From assembly GCA_026770025.1 (NCBI GenBank), contig JAMXDE010000004.1:1054001-1118000 (forward strand): 64,000 nt of DNA. Direction: 5' to 3'. Source of the DNA: Craspedostauros australis (Eukaryota; Bacillariophyta; Bacillariophyceae; Mastogloiales; Achnanthaceae). The notes below the pieces were generated by a model that was given only the letters and a program-made list of their open reading frames with translations, did no database searches and was not told where the DNA came from. Positions 29,161-38,643 of the stretch are shown piece by piece. Position 1 is the stretch's first letter, and the number at the start of each line of letters is the position of its first letter. The position numbers and the translations under genes are program-made.

Positions 29161-30845
29161 AAATCCAGGTCGAGCGAATGAACGACGTCATCGGACACCA
29201 GAAGATCCTCAACTCGGGCGTCCTCAACAGTGCCGAAGCGCTGGATGGCACGAGCAGTAGACTTGAACTTGTCAGGGCCAAAGTGTTCGCGGTAGCTCTC
29301 GCGAATGCGCCGGGCATCGTCAGGATGGTCGGCCACATACTGGATGAGGTGAGCAGTGCGCCCAAACATCTTGCACGTGGCGGCCCGGTGGCCCATAGAG
29401 CAGCACGCCTCGCAGTACGCACCCGGATCAGGCTTGTAGAACGCATGGCGTGGGCGCTCAGGGCGTTGGCCACGTCCACCATCGCGCGGAGCCCGTTGGG
29501 ACCGGGTTTGAGCACGATGAGCAAGTGGTTGCACGCCAGATCCAGGAGGATCCGGAATCTCCTGAGCAAGCTGCTCAATGTGGAGATTGAACGGCAAGGA
29601 CTTGGGCGAGGTCACGGAGCGAATGGCCGTGCGGTAGTGATCAAGGGAGTACCCATGAGACCGGAGCTCCTCAAGGAAGAGACGGCTGACCTCCATGTCG
29701 GTCACCGTACGGTGAAAAACGAGTCCTTCCACATGCTGGAACCCAAGGAGGCGAGTGGCAAACTCAGACACAGACCCCTCGAAGGTGGGATGCTTGTGGA
29801 CCTGAGATTGCACCTGGTCGAACGCCCCAGCAAGGATCTTGTGCAGGAACATGTACGCCGACAGCTGGTGGGGAAGAACACCAAAACTGCCAGCATACTT
29901 GAGCTGCAAGCCGGCATGGCTGGAATTGATGACGCCATCAGCTTGAAGCTTGACAACGAGCTTGGAGTTCATCTCGAAGACGCGGCGACCCACCACATTG
30001 CCAGGGATGACCGACAGATGGGGTCGGAAGAGATCCAAGGGGCAGACGTGGAGATCGACGCAGAGAGCCGCTGCCTGGAACTGAGCATACCACTGGAAGA
30101 CTCGATGCGGATCGTCATCCACAAGCTTCAGCGCCCACTTATCCCAAGTCTGTTGGGCGCCGTACTCAAGGCGATCAAGAGAAGGGCCAATGTGGTAGGT
30201 GTCATGGCGGCGGAGCGACGGACTGGCATTGGCAAGGCCGTAGGGAACTCCAGATGCCGTGATGTAGTCGAAGTCCTCGCCCCCAGCAGCACACCACTCA
30301 GGAGCATCACCAGCGGCAGGAGACGTCGAAGACTCAGGCACGCGAGGAGCATCCGAGGGCAGCGCGTCGACACCATCAGTAGGCGTAGCAGGTGTCATCT
30401 CACCCTCTAGCACCACTGGGAGCGCGTCACCGCCGTCACGGGCACGGTCATCGCCACTGGCACGGTCGTCGTCAGTAGGAGTAGGCGGAGTGCTTGTCGC
30501 AGGGGCGCGGCGGCCCTGGGATGGAGCGAACGCCTCAGGAATTACACGCTCCTTGCGAAGGAAGGACCGAAACACCCGTGGGGTGATCTCGCCGGCCCAA
30601 CCATCCGAATCGGCATGCAGCACGTACCACGCGCGAAGTTTCCACATGCCACGGATGCGAACCCCATCATCGTCGCCCCACGCAAGCATGCGCTGATGGA
30701 AGAGGTCATCGGGGGAGTCGAGAAGATCGCACAGCTCGCCGTCAGTGGCAAGACCAAGGGCCTCGAGCATGGAGTCGAACCAACGCCAACCGAGCCGCTT
30801 CGAGATGGTGTGAGCATCAGAAAGCACGTCGTCGTCGGAGGTCAT
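29139..30845 (-). CDS. Copia gag-like protein
   Basis: An open frame of about 568 codons from the ATG at 30845. It has a gag-like helical region and one CCHC zinc knuckle near the C-terminus (CEACCSMGHRAATC). It lies directly upstream of pol in the element. Confidence 0.85.
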   Translation of the reverse strand: MTSDDDVLSDAHTISKRLGWRWFDSMLEALGLATDGELCDLLDSPDDLFHQRMLAWGDDDGVRIRGMWKLRAWYVLHADSDGWAGEITPRVFRSFLRKERVIPEAFAPSQGRRAPATSTPPTPTDDDRASGDDRARDGGDALPVVLEGEMTPATPTDGVDALPSDAPRVPESSTSPAAGDAPEWCAAGGEDFDYITASGVPYGLANASPSLRRHDTYHIGPSLDRLEYGAQQTWDKWALKLVDDDPHRVFQWYAQFQAAALCVDLHVCPLDLFRPHLSVIPGNVVGRRVFEMNSKLVVKLQADGVINSSHAGLQLKYAGSFGVLPHQLSAYMFLHKILAGAFDQVQSQVHKHPTFEGSVSEFATRLLGFQHVEGLVFHRTVTDMEVSRLFLEELRSHGYSLDHYRTAIRSVTSPKSLPFNLHIEQLAQEIPDPPGSGVQPLAHRAQTRSQRAPRDGGRGQRPERPRHAFYKPDPGAYCEACCSMGHRAATCKMFGRTAHLIQYVADHPDDARRIRESYREHFGPDKFKSTARAIQRFGTVEDARVEDLLVSDDVVHSLDLDFWSAGQE

Positions 30846-30964
30846 GTTGGAGCGAAGCGAAGGGAAGAGGAGAAGGGGCAGGGAAGAGATACCACTGAGT
30901 GTAAGGGAATGGGACGTCCTTGAACACAAAGCGCGAGGAGAGGAGAGCGCGAAAGGCTATAACC

Positions 30965-31103
30965 TGTCAGTATCTGAGGGGAACTGTGTGTGTGTGTGTG
31001 TGGATGATTACTAATGTGATTTATGACCGGAAGGGACGATCTCTTCTGTGCTGTCCTGTGATTGCCACGGCGTCTGTCATCGTCCGTGGGCAGTATGCCA
31101 ACA
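30965..31103 (-). repeat. Copia LTR (5' LTR of the element)
   Basis: 139 bp, the same as 25007-25145 by eye. GGAAC follows at 31104-31108. Confidence 0.92.
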
Positions 31104-31286
31104 GGAACCACATTGTGGAAGAATCTGTGACAGAATCAACGACTGAAACAACCTGATCAGTTAAAAAAACATGACATCACTAAAACTTGCGAAAAACGGT
31201 ATTTCCCCTCATATAACTGTTGACCGGTGACTGTGTTGTCTGTACTACCATCAGTACACACGATTGAACAACAAATGGGCGAGCAC

Positions 31287-32051
31287 AGTTGAAGTTCACT
31301 TAAGAACAGACTACTTTCCATTTCAGTGTGTCCCAGATTGCCACGCGAAATTCACTTCGGCGCGAAATCTTCCAGCTACGGCAACAGCAAATCCTCCATT
31401 CTTTTTTCCTCCTTTTTCCATTCACTGATCATCACTGACTCAAACTACTCAAATGACTCGATCCAAGCTGTTCTGGTAACTGTATGCTCCCCTGAATCCT
31501 TGAATTGCAACTTGCCTCAATTCCCTTGTCAGCTATGACACCTACTACCACTACTCGACATCAATGAGGAGATCCGCCCTGCTTCAACATGAGCAGGGAA
31601 TCCAACTGTAATTCCTATCACCTGCCCTCCTGTGTTCTCAATCACAACCTCAATCAAGATGTCAAGGCTTTGTACTCGAGCGTAGAACAACTACTACAGA
31701 TAGTGGAGAGAGAGAGAGAGAGAGGATCTTCGTCCGTTCTCAGCACTGAACCTCTGAGGGTCAGTGCAGCACCACACCATCCAACTGAACATCGTTTCTT
31801 CATCCTACATCTTGAACTGATCAACTCACAATGCAGATTATTCAATACAACAAATAGCACAACTCAAGATCAGCACAACAGCACTAATCTACTCATTGTC
31901 ACCTACTACCATCTTCCCAGACGGTCAGCCCTCGCTAACTGCATCAACAGCTTCACTGACACTGGCAGTCAGCTAGGCCTTCCCTTCCGGATCGTGTCAC
32001 AACAGTACATGAAAATCGAACTTGTAGTCTGTTCTTAAGTGAACTTCAACT
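31287..32051. mobile_element. MITE-like element with 28-bp terminal inverted repeats
   Basis: 765 bp bounded by perfect 28-bp inverted repeats: 31287-31314 and 32024-32051 (outer end AGTTGAAGTTCACTTAAG). The flanks GGCGAGCAC and CGCGAGAAC agree at seven of nine positions and may be a worn 9-bp target duplication, the length used by Mutator-like elements. No transposase was found; the small frames inside have no domain. It lies between the two copies of the segmental duplication. A non-autonomous DNA transposon is the simplest reading. Confidence 0.7.
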
Positions 32052-32896
32052 CGCGAGAACAACGGGAACTTACGAAATTCAACTCAGACAGTCGGTATTC
32101 CGTGTCTTTTGGACGTTGTCAGGAGGATGGTCTGTCCTTCAACCGGTGTTGACGCCGTTTGATGTTGAGGACAAAGCTATGTCAGACGATGATGTAACTC
32201 TAGTAGACTTGGAAGTAAGCTGTGAAGAGTGTTTCTGATTGCTTGTTTTATGTGTTAAGCTTGCTATTGATAGGACGATTGAGGAAAAAGGTAGGGAGTC
32301 ATGCTGTCGTGCTTCAGCCATTCTCTGTTGCTCAGTGACATGTCGTGGAAATCTTGCACACACGCACACAGTCAGTAGTGGATGCCATCTGCAGAGCAGG
32401 CTTGTTCTGTGACATGGATATGCTTCAAGACACGCGCAGGTTCTGCAAGATGGCAGATTTGGCAGGTGGCAGGAGTGCATGAGCTGGAGGATGAGCTGAG
32501 CGTGGATTGTGGTTCAACTACACACCATGCATGTGGTAGCCTTTCATCCCGGTATCGGGTTGGGATACCAAATACCATGTACGCGACAACAACAATTGAG
32601 TCCGGTAACGTTTTGGGATCAAGTATGTCCCAACTCGGATCATCTTGTATTCCACGATTCGCTCGACCGATACATCACCATTAAGTCGTGCATGAGTTGA
32701 ATCCCGAACCACATCAAGAAATCCAACAACAAACGAGAACGCTGCGTTTGGCGCCACCACCAAAGCACAAATGCATCTCACTCAGCTCAGCCTCTCACAC
32801 TCTGCAGACCGCGTCCATCTCTGAAAGGTGATCAGGACCACAAAAGGAACAACTCCAACCACGACTCCAACAACTCCAACCACGGCGAAGAACACA
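32052..32896. other. Left flank and promoter of duplicated copy 2
   Basis: About 840 bp. The first 600 bp are unique and show no gene. From about 32653 the sequence matches the copy 1 promoter, with a short deletion of about 19 bp relative to it. Confidence 0.55.
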
Positions 32897-35086
32897 ATGG
32901 TAATGATTCGAAGTGGCAGCAACGCGTTCAGTGCTCATTCTGTCGACAGGACGATACGATCGATGCCATGGATGCGACGATGCGCGGCGAGATCTGCGCA
33001 AGCAGCGGTGGCAAGGGAGGGGCTGAGAGTCCATCATCATCATCATCGATACTGCCGACGCTCCTTCTCAATGGGTCGTCATTGCCGTCGGACTACGACC
33101 ATGCGTATGACAACGCAGTTGCTGCCGTCGAACACATCCACGCTCAACTCCATGAGCACGATGGCACCGCGCGGGACGGATGCAGGTGGAGGTGACGCCT
33201 TGGTGTCCGATGAAGAGGCTTCCGTCACGCGCACAAATCCCGCGGGCGTTGCCGCTCCGTACACGTGGAGGAACTTACTCGGACCGTCGGCCAGAGCATC
33301 GTGGAGGGCCTCCGATCCCAAGCTGCCCGAACATCTGGAATCCACCATTGCTGACATTCTCAAGGACGGACAGCGCACAAAGCGCCAGCTGCGACGCAAC
33401 TACGAGCGTGTGCTCAAGACGCAGCGCAGATTGTCGGTCTTCCGCGAACGCGACCGGCGTGCCATGGTCAATCCTGGTGACAAAAGCAGTGCCAGCAACC
33501 ACCAGCTTGATCCTGCCAAGTTCCCGCCGGTGTATTATGGGCCGGATCAAACCCTCGCGGACCTCACCTTCCGCTTCGATTCCAACTACGCCATCGCCAA
33601 GAGGGTGCTCCAAGAGGCCAAGAGCCTCACGCAGTGCAAACCGCAGCGGGTGCTGGATTTCGGAATCGGATGCGGCGCGGCATCGGCGGCGGCCCTGGAG
33701 GTCTTTGGCGGTTCCATCGATTGGATTCATGGCATAGAACCATCGCACAGCATGCGAGAATGCTCGGAACGTCTTTTGGAGCATTCCAGAAACAGCGGCA
33801 GCAGCAGCGGTCACAATCAAGACAACGGCGGCGCTATTCGCACAACCTTCAGCAGCAGCCTCTCTGCCGAGTCCACCAGCACGGGCGGATTCGATCTCAT
33901 CCTCGCCTCGTACACGGCATCGGAGATACCTCACGTCACGGCCAATTTGACCGCCGCCGCCATCCTGTTCCAGCGATGCAATCCAGGCGGTATCGTCGTC
34001 TTCATCGAACCTGGCACGCCGGATGGATTCAACACTCTGCGTGCCACGCGCAACATGCTTCTGGATTGCTGCCCGCCGGGGGATCCGGATTTCGAATGGG
34101 AGGAACGCTGTCACGTCATCGCGCCCTGCACGCACAATGGAAAATGCCCCATGGAACGTCACAAGAAGAATTCCTCGCGACCATCGTCCGTCCAGCTGGC
34201 GGGTGGCAAAGATATCGAGCAAGACTTTTTTGACGGTGACGATTTCGAAGAGATCGAAGATGACAACGACGTCGATGGTATGGATGGATTCGAAAGTGAC
34301 GACAACGATTATGATGATGATGATGATGATTATGACCATGATGACGAGGATGATGATTTCTTCGATGGTACCGACGAGAGTGACGATGGTGACAGGGAAC
34401 AAGGCTCCATCGAAGATGCCGACTACATTGACCTGATGGCCAATTCTGCTGGATTGATGTCGGAAACGGAATTGTACGATTCCTCATTTTGCAGCTTCGT
34501 GCAAACCATGCCTGGCAAGGGACACAAACGAAAAGGCGAGAAGTTTTCCTATTTGGTGGTCCAAAAGCGGCTGGCGAACAAGGGCGCGAAGACTGCAACG
34601 AATGCGCGCCATGGCAATGACAATGACGATGATGATGCTGTCCAGCATCACGAAAGCAAGATGGAGAATGCCACCAAGATCCTTGCCAACTTGCACCGGG
34701 GCGCGAAAGATCAACACATCCCGACGTTGGAGAAGTACTATCAGCAGGCGATCGATTTGGAAGAGGAATTTGTGGAGGTGGACGATGACGAGTTGGGATT
34801 GGAACTGTTACACGGCGACGACAACCGCGGGGCATTCGGCCGTATCGTCCATGCGCCATTGAAGAAGCGCGGTCATGTGTACATTGACTACTGCGCTGCT
34901 CCGGGACGCATCATCCGTGGTCGGGTCACGAAGAGCATGAACGACTACGCGCCAGGCATCTACGCGTCCGCGCGCAAGAGCAGGTGGGGTGGATACTGGC
35001 CAGACACCATGGAGAAGGTATTCTCCCAAGAACAGAAGCAGCAACAAGATGAAGATGAACGGAGTACGAGCCAGTCGTGCAAGTGA
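32897..35086 (+). CDS. Rsm22/METTL17-like mitoribosome assembly factor, copy B
   Basis: 729 residues from the ATG at 32897, nearly identical to copy A. Differences seen: one extra His in the N-terminal His run, eight extra residues in the acidic insertion (GAT-repeat expansion), and about ten substitutions (for example Glu to Gly in CPPGDPDF, and Gln to Lys in HNGKCPM). All motif residues named for copy A are kept, so both copies look functional. The leader has an extra ACTCCAACA-type repeat relative to copy A. The stop lies 78 bp from the convergent ankyrin stop. Confidence 0.87.
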   Translation: MVMIRSGSNAFSAHSVDRTIRSMPWMRRCAARSAQAAVAREGLRVHHHHHRYCRRSFSMGRHCRRTTTMRMTTQLLPSNTSTLNSMSTMAPRGTDAGGGDALVSDEEASVTRTNPAGVAAPYTWRNLLGPSARASWRASDPKLPEHLESTIADILKDGQRTKRQLRRNYERVLKTQRRLSVFRERDRRAMVNPGDKSSASNHQLDPAKFPPVYYGPDQTLADLTFRFDSNYAIAKRVLQEAKSLTQCKPQRVLDFGIGCGAASAAALEVFGGSIDWIHGIEPSHSMRECSERLLEHSRNSGSSSGHNQDNGGAIRTTFSSSLSAESTSTGGFDLILASYTASEIPHVTANLTAAAILFQRCNPGGIVVFIEPGTPDGFNTLRATRNMLLDCCPPGDPDFEWEERCHVIAPCTHNGKCPMERHKKNSSRPSSVQLAGGKDIEQDFFDGDDFEEIEDDNDVDGMDGFESDDNDYDDDDDDYDHDDEDDDFFDGTDESDDGDREQGSIEDADYIDLMANSAGLMSETELYDSSFCSFVQTMPGKGHKRKGEKFSYLVVQKRLANKGAKTATNARHGNDNDDDDAVQHHESKMENATKILANLHRGAKDQHIPTLEKYYQQAIDLEEEFVEVDDDELGLELLHGDDNRGAFGRIVHAPLKKRGHVYIDYCAAPGRIIRGRVTKSMNDYAPGIYASARKSRWGGYWPDTMEKVFSQEQKQQQDEDERSTSQSCK

Positions 35087-35164
35087 GAAACGCTTGTACG
35101 AGCAAGAGTATTGGGAGAATATGGTAGTCTATCTGCACTTGGACGACTTAAGTTCAACATGGCA

Positions 35165-37399
35165 TCATGGCATGTGAAGCGCAGTGACCCCTTCGTTGTT
35201 TTTGAGATCAATCTTGATGTCAGTTCCATCCAGTTCTAACAAATATTCAGAAATGTTGGCGTAGCCCTTTGCGCAAGCAATGTGCAGCGGCGTGTTGCCG
35301 TCATTGTTTTGGATGTTGAAGTCCCAGTGATCTTGTTTGTGTTTCGATAGAGCCCTGACAATGCCAATGTCTCCACGTTCACAAGCAACATGAAGCGCAG
35401 TGTCGCCGTTGGCGTTTTGAATGTTCACCCTGACAGTCCTTGGGAACAGTTTCATGGTTTCGTCAACTTCTATCTCGTCGCAAATGCGCAAGAGAACATG
35501 AAGCGCCGTGTCTCCCTTCTTGTTTTGCAGGTTGAAGTTAATGCTTGCACGATTCTTGGATATCAGAGATTCGAGTCCTCTGTTATCGATCTTGTTCCAA
35601 AATGTCTCTGTGTGGAACGGCGCATCATCGTCGGTGAATGGTATGCTTGGGTCAATGTTCCCACCGCAGGACTCCTTCAAAAAGTCTCTGAAATCTTCCC
35701 GGTCGAGGCGCTGTAAGGCAATATGAAACGGGGTCTCACCTTGGTGGTTCCGCAAGTTGAAGTCGAATCTGTCCCGACCTCCTCTGAGCAAACACCAGAT
35801 CCCAGTGCCATAATATCTCCGAACCGCAATATGAAGCGGAGTGTCGCCATCGTTGTTTTGGATGTTCACGTCGACATGTGACTCCTTGAGAGAAACGATA
35901 GCGTAAGCAATATCTGCGCGATAACCCCGATGTTCGCAAGCAAGATGGAGCGGGGCGTTCCCTTCGTTGTTTCGGATGTTCCAGTCGATGTTGCCCTTGG
36001 ACGCTTCCAGCAACTCATGGAAGGTATCTTCACACTTACGTCTGCATGCGACATGAACAGGAGTATCGCCCTTGTTGTTTTGGATGTTAAAGTCAATCGC
36101 GTTTGCGTATGTGGACAGCAAGAGATCGTCGGAGTAGTGCGTTCCAATCTGTAAGGCAAGATGCATAGGAGTGTCGCCGTCGTTGTTTCGAACATTGACA
36201 TCCAGTAAGCCTTTGCTTGATGCAAGCAAAGCTTCGAGTTGCCGCGATCTATCCTTTCCACAGGCATAGTGAAGGGCTGTATTTCCATCATTGTCTTGGA
36301 TGTTGACGTCAATCACGTCGTTGCGATGTTCCAACAATGAAGACAGAATGGATTCGCCGCCGTACCAGCATGCTAGGTGGAGCACTGTTCCGCCTCCATT
36401 GTCTTTCAGGTTGACGCTATCGTTGAATTGGTCAAACTTCTGAAGGTGTTCCATCGCATCCAAAGAATCAGAGTACACGACTTGGTGAAGCGGAGTTTGT
36501 CCGTAATTGTTTTGGATCTTGATGCTGGAGTCCGCTGGATCCGACTCTACCATGCACTTCACCATGGTACTCATTTTCCCGTGGCAGGCAACGTGCAACG
36601 CAGTCTCCTCTTGCGTATTCCTGGCGCTGAAATCGAGACTGACTCTCTCAGCCTCGATCAGCCACTTGAAAACATCCACATGGCCACCCCGGCAAGCATG
36701 ATGAAACGCTGTGTCGTTGTTTCGTCCGCTTCTTTCATTCACATCAATATCCAATTGCTCTGTTTCAATCAAGTATTTCACCAAGTCCACATGGCCATGA
36801 CTGCAAGCAGCATGAAAAGGGGACAACGCATCTTCGCCATGCAGGTTGACATCCACATGGAACGCGCCCGATTCAGTCAAGTACTCAACAATCTCTTGCC
36901 ATCCAAGTGCGCAGGCACATCCGAATGGAGTCTCACCAGCTTTGTTCATCACGTTGATGTCAATGGTGTCATCGTGTGACTCAACCAAGAATCTCACCAT
37001 GTCCATGCTCCCGCGGCGACATGCAAGATGCAGAGCTGTGTCACCATTCGCGCCTTGCGAGTTGATATCCATATTGAAGCGGGCTGATTTGGCCAGATAC
37101 TGAGCCACACTAGTGTGCCCCATCGCACAAACGACTTGCCATGGTGTTTGGCCATTTGTATTCTTGATGGTGAAGTCGATGCTCTCTGGAATGGACTCAA
37201 CCAAGTGCTCAACCACGCCCAAGTGCCCCTCCATGCAAGCGAGATGAAATGGGGTATTGCCTTGTTCGTCTTTGGTGATTATGCTGCCGTTGTGTTGGTC
37301 AGCCGGGACCAGGAGCCGGACTCTGTCCAGTTTGCCTGATCGGCAAGCATTGTGAAGGACAGAAAAGGCACGAGCCCATCGACCCAGTGGAAACGACAT
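35165..37399 (-). CDS. All-ankyrin-repeat protein, copy B
   Basis: 744 residues from the ATG at 37399, with the same repeat layout as copy A. It has roughly 75-85 amino-acid differences and one three-residue length change in a loop (around 36125-36150). Repeat cores stay intact and the frame is open throughout, so it does not look like a decaying copy. Changes cluster, for example REKSSTM to HGKMSTM and HYVPLDAMEY to YSDSLDAMEH. This suggests altered binding surfaces, an inference only. Confidence 0.85.
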   Translation of the reverse strand: MSFPLGRWARAFSVLHNACRSGKLDRVRLLVPADQHNGSIITKDEQGNTPFHLACMEGHLGVVEHLVESIPESIDFTIKNTNGQTPWQVVCAMGHTSVAQYLAKSARFNMDINSQGANGDTALHLACRRGSMDMVRFLVESHDDTIDINVMNKAGETPFGCACALGWQEIVEYLTESGAFHVDVNLHGEDALSPFHAACSHGHVDLVKYLIETEQLDIDVNERSGRNNDTAFHHACRGGHVDVFKWLIEAERVSLDFSARNTQEETALHVACHGKMSTMVKCMVESDPADSSIKIQNNYGQTPLHQVVYSDSLDAMEHLQKFDQFNDSVNLKDNGGGTVLHLACWYGGESILSSLLEHRNDVIDVNIQDNDGNTALHYACGKDRSRQLEALLASSKGLLDVNVRNNDGDTPMHLALQIGTHYSDDLLLSTYANAIDFNIQNNKGDTPVHVACRRKCEDTFHELLEASKGNIDWNIRNNEGNAPLHLACEHRGYRADIAYAIVSLKESHVDVNIQNNDGDTPLHIAVRRYYGTGIWCLLRGGRDRFDFNLRNHQGETPFHIALQRLDREDFRDFLKESCGGNIDPSIPFTDDDAPFHTETFWNKIDNRGLESLISKNRASINFNLQNKKGDTALHVLLRICDEIEVDETMKLFPRTVRVNIQNANGDTALHVACERGDIGIVRALSKHKQDHWDFNIQNNDGNTPLHIACAKGYANISEYLLELDGTDIKIDLKNNEGVTALHMP

Positions 37400-38643
37400 G
37401 ATGATGAGGAACACAGTCGTAGAAAACGTGTGGACTCGACGTGCGTGCTGTGGTGAAAGGTTTGATTGTGTTTGGTGGTGTTATCCGTGCGTGCATAATA
37501 ATATGAGGTATCAAGGGGAACGAAGGTGGAGGATCAAGGTGCAAAGTGAGGAATCGCGTGCAATCAGCAGCGCATGTGAACGATTCTAAAGCATGGCGCT
37601 TGGACATACTACCTGTGAGATGATTGAACTCACTGGTTTGATGGGGGATGGGGGGTGGAACGTGGTTGGTTCTGGCGATGAGCTGCCACCTACTTCTGCT
37701 GCTTCTGCTCTCGAGTCCCTTGAGTCCTCAAGCTCGATGACTACCTGGCTCAATTTATGAGATTGATTTGCGAGTTTGTCAATCGCAACACCCAAATCGA
37801 TGTTGCACGCCTTGATAGCGTGTTGTGTGCTCGTTGATTCCAAACATCGTGGTCTCCACGATGTTCACAAGACATGACAAACGTGACGGTGACATGATGT
37901 TGTGTTTCTGTGATGTGCGCACATCTCAGGTTTTGATTGGAACCACATCGCGGAAGAATCCGTGCAGGAATCAACGGCCGAAACGACATGATCCGTATCA
38001 ACCGTTGGACGAATGGTTGCGACTCAAATTGTGGAGAATGAAAGTTCGAGAGACTGATTGCATCCACCTTCGTGGGTACGAGTATGTGCGAGCGGAGCAA
38101 GTCGGCCAAAGCACGTTGAACCACCATTCTTTCAGAACCAAACGTCGGTCTATTTGTTGATCTCTGTTGGGACGTTGGGACGTTGGGCGCTGCCTGGTTG
38201 TCTGGAAGAACGACGCCATCGTCGCGATCGACTCGATACCTCGATTCGACTGGGTCTCTCTCTCTCTCTGTCTTCCTGAAGGATGCAATCTCTATTCTCA
38301 AGGGAGCGAGAGCGTGTATACACTACGATGTATTACCAACTCTCACCAACTGGACCAAATTCGAGTTGGACGAGAGGAGAGAAGGAGAGTGAAACAATGA
38401 ACATTAAATCATCATCATGCTTGTTCGCCAGCACATTCCACAGCTCCACCCCGACGACGTCCAGTATAGTCTGCTCGAGCATGGATTTGCTTCGCACAGT
38501 GAGGATGGCGCGAGAGCAATGCACTTGAAGACACGGACTCTTCTGAAGCCACAACGAAATGCCTCTTACTTTGCTGAGCTCCAATATAAACGGAGCTGGC
38601 AGTTATATGCACGGATGTGAGAGCAGAGCTACTCTGGTGTCTT
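37400..38643. other. Right end of duplication and following spacer
   Basis: About 1.2 kb. To about 37993 it matches the copy 1 sequence upstream of the ankyrin gene and includes the empty copia site (37939-37943). The rest holds a short CT run near 38263-38275 and no supported gene. Confidence 0.5.

Larger units (their letters stand above)
25007..31103 (-). mobile_element. Ty1/copia-type LTR retrotransposon
   Basis: A 6.1-kb element on the minus strand, with 139-bp LTRs at both ends and GGAAC target duplications. A G-rich tract on the minus strand (25146-25157) abuts the 3' LTR as a polypurine tract. Internal order is gag-like, protease-like, integrase, reverse transcriptase, RNase H, which is copia order. 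The element looks whole, with no obvious breaks seen. Identical LTRs point to a recent insertion. It entered copy 1 of the duplicated block after that block had duplicated. It is probably related to the CoDi-type copia lineages known from diatoms; the exact lineage needs a tree. Confidence 0.93.
19749..31158. repeat. Segmental duplication, copy 1 (interrupted by copia element)
   Basis: Matches 32653-37993. It covers the Rsm22 promoter and gene, the convergent ankyrin gene and about 600 bp beyond it. The unit is about 5.3 kb once the 6.1-kb copia insertion (25007-31103, plus one copy of the 5-bp target repeat) is set aside. Similarity fades on the left at about 19749 and on the right just after 31157, where the sequences become unrelated. 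Confidence 0.9.
32653..37993. repeat. Segmental duplication, copy 2 (uninterrupted)
   Basis: About 5.3 kb matching copy 1 in the same orientation. It keeps both genes and the pre-insertion site of the copia element. Right of about 37993 similarity ends. Confidence 0.9.

Noticed and set aside
31589-32038. 149-codon frame inside the inverted-repeat element, considered as a transposase
   Set aside because: No DDE-type motif or zinc finger; Ser/Thr/Asn-rich composition and a simple GA repeat in the middle.
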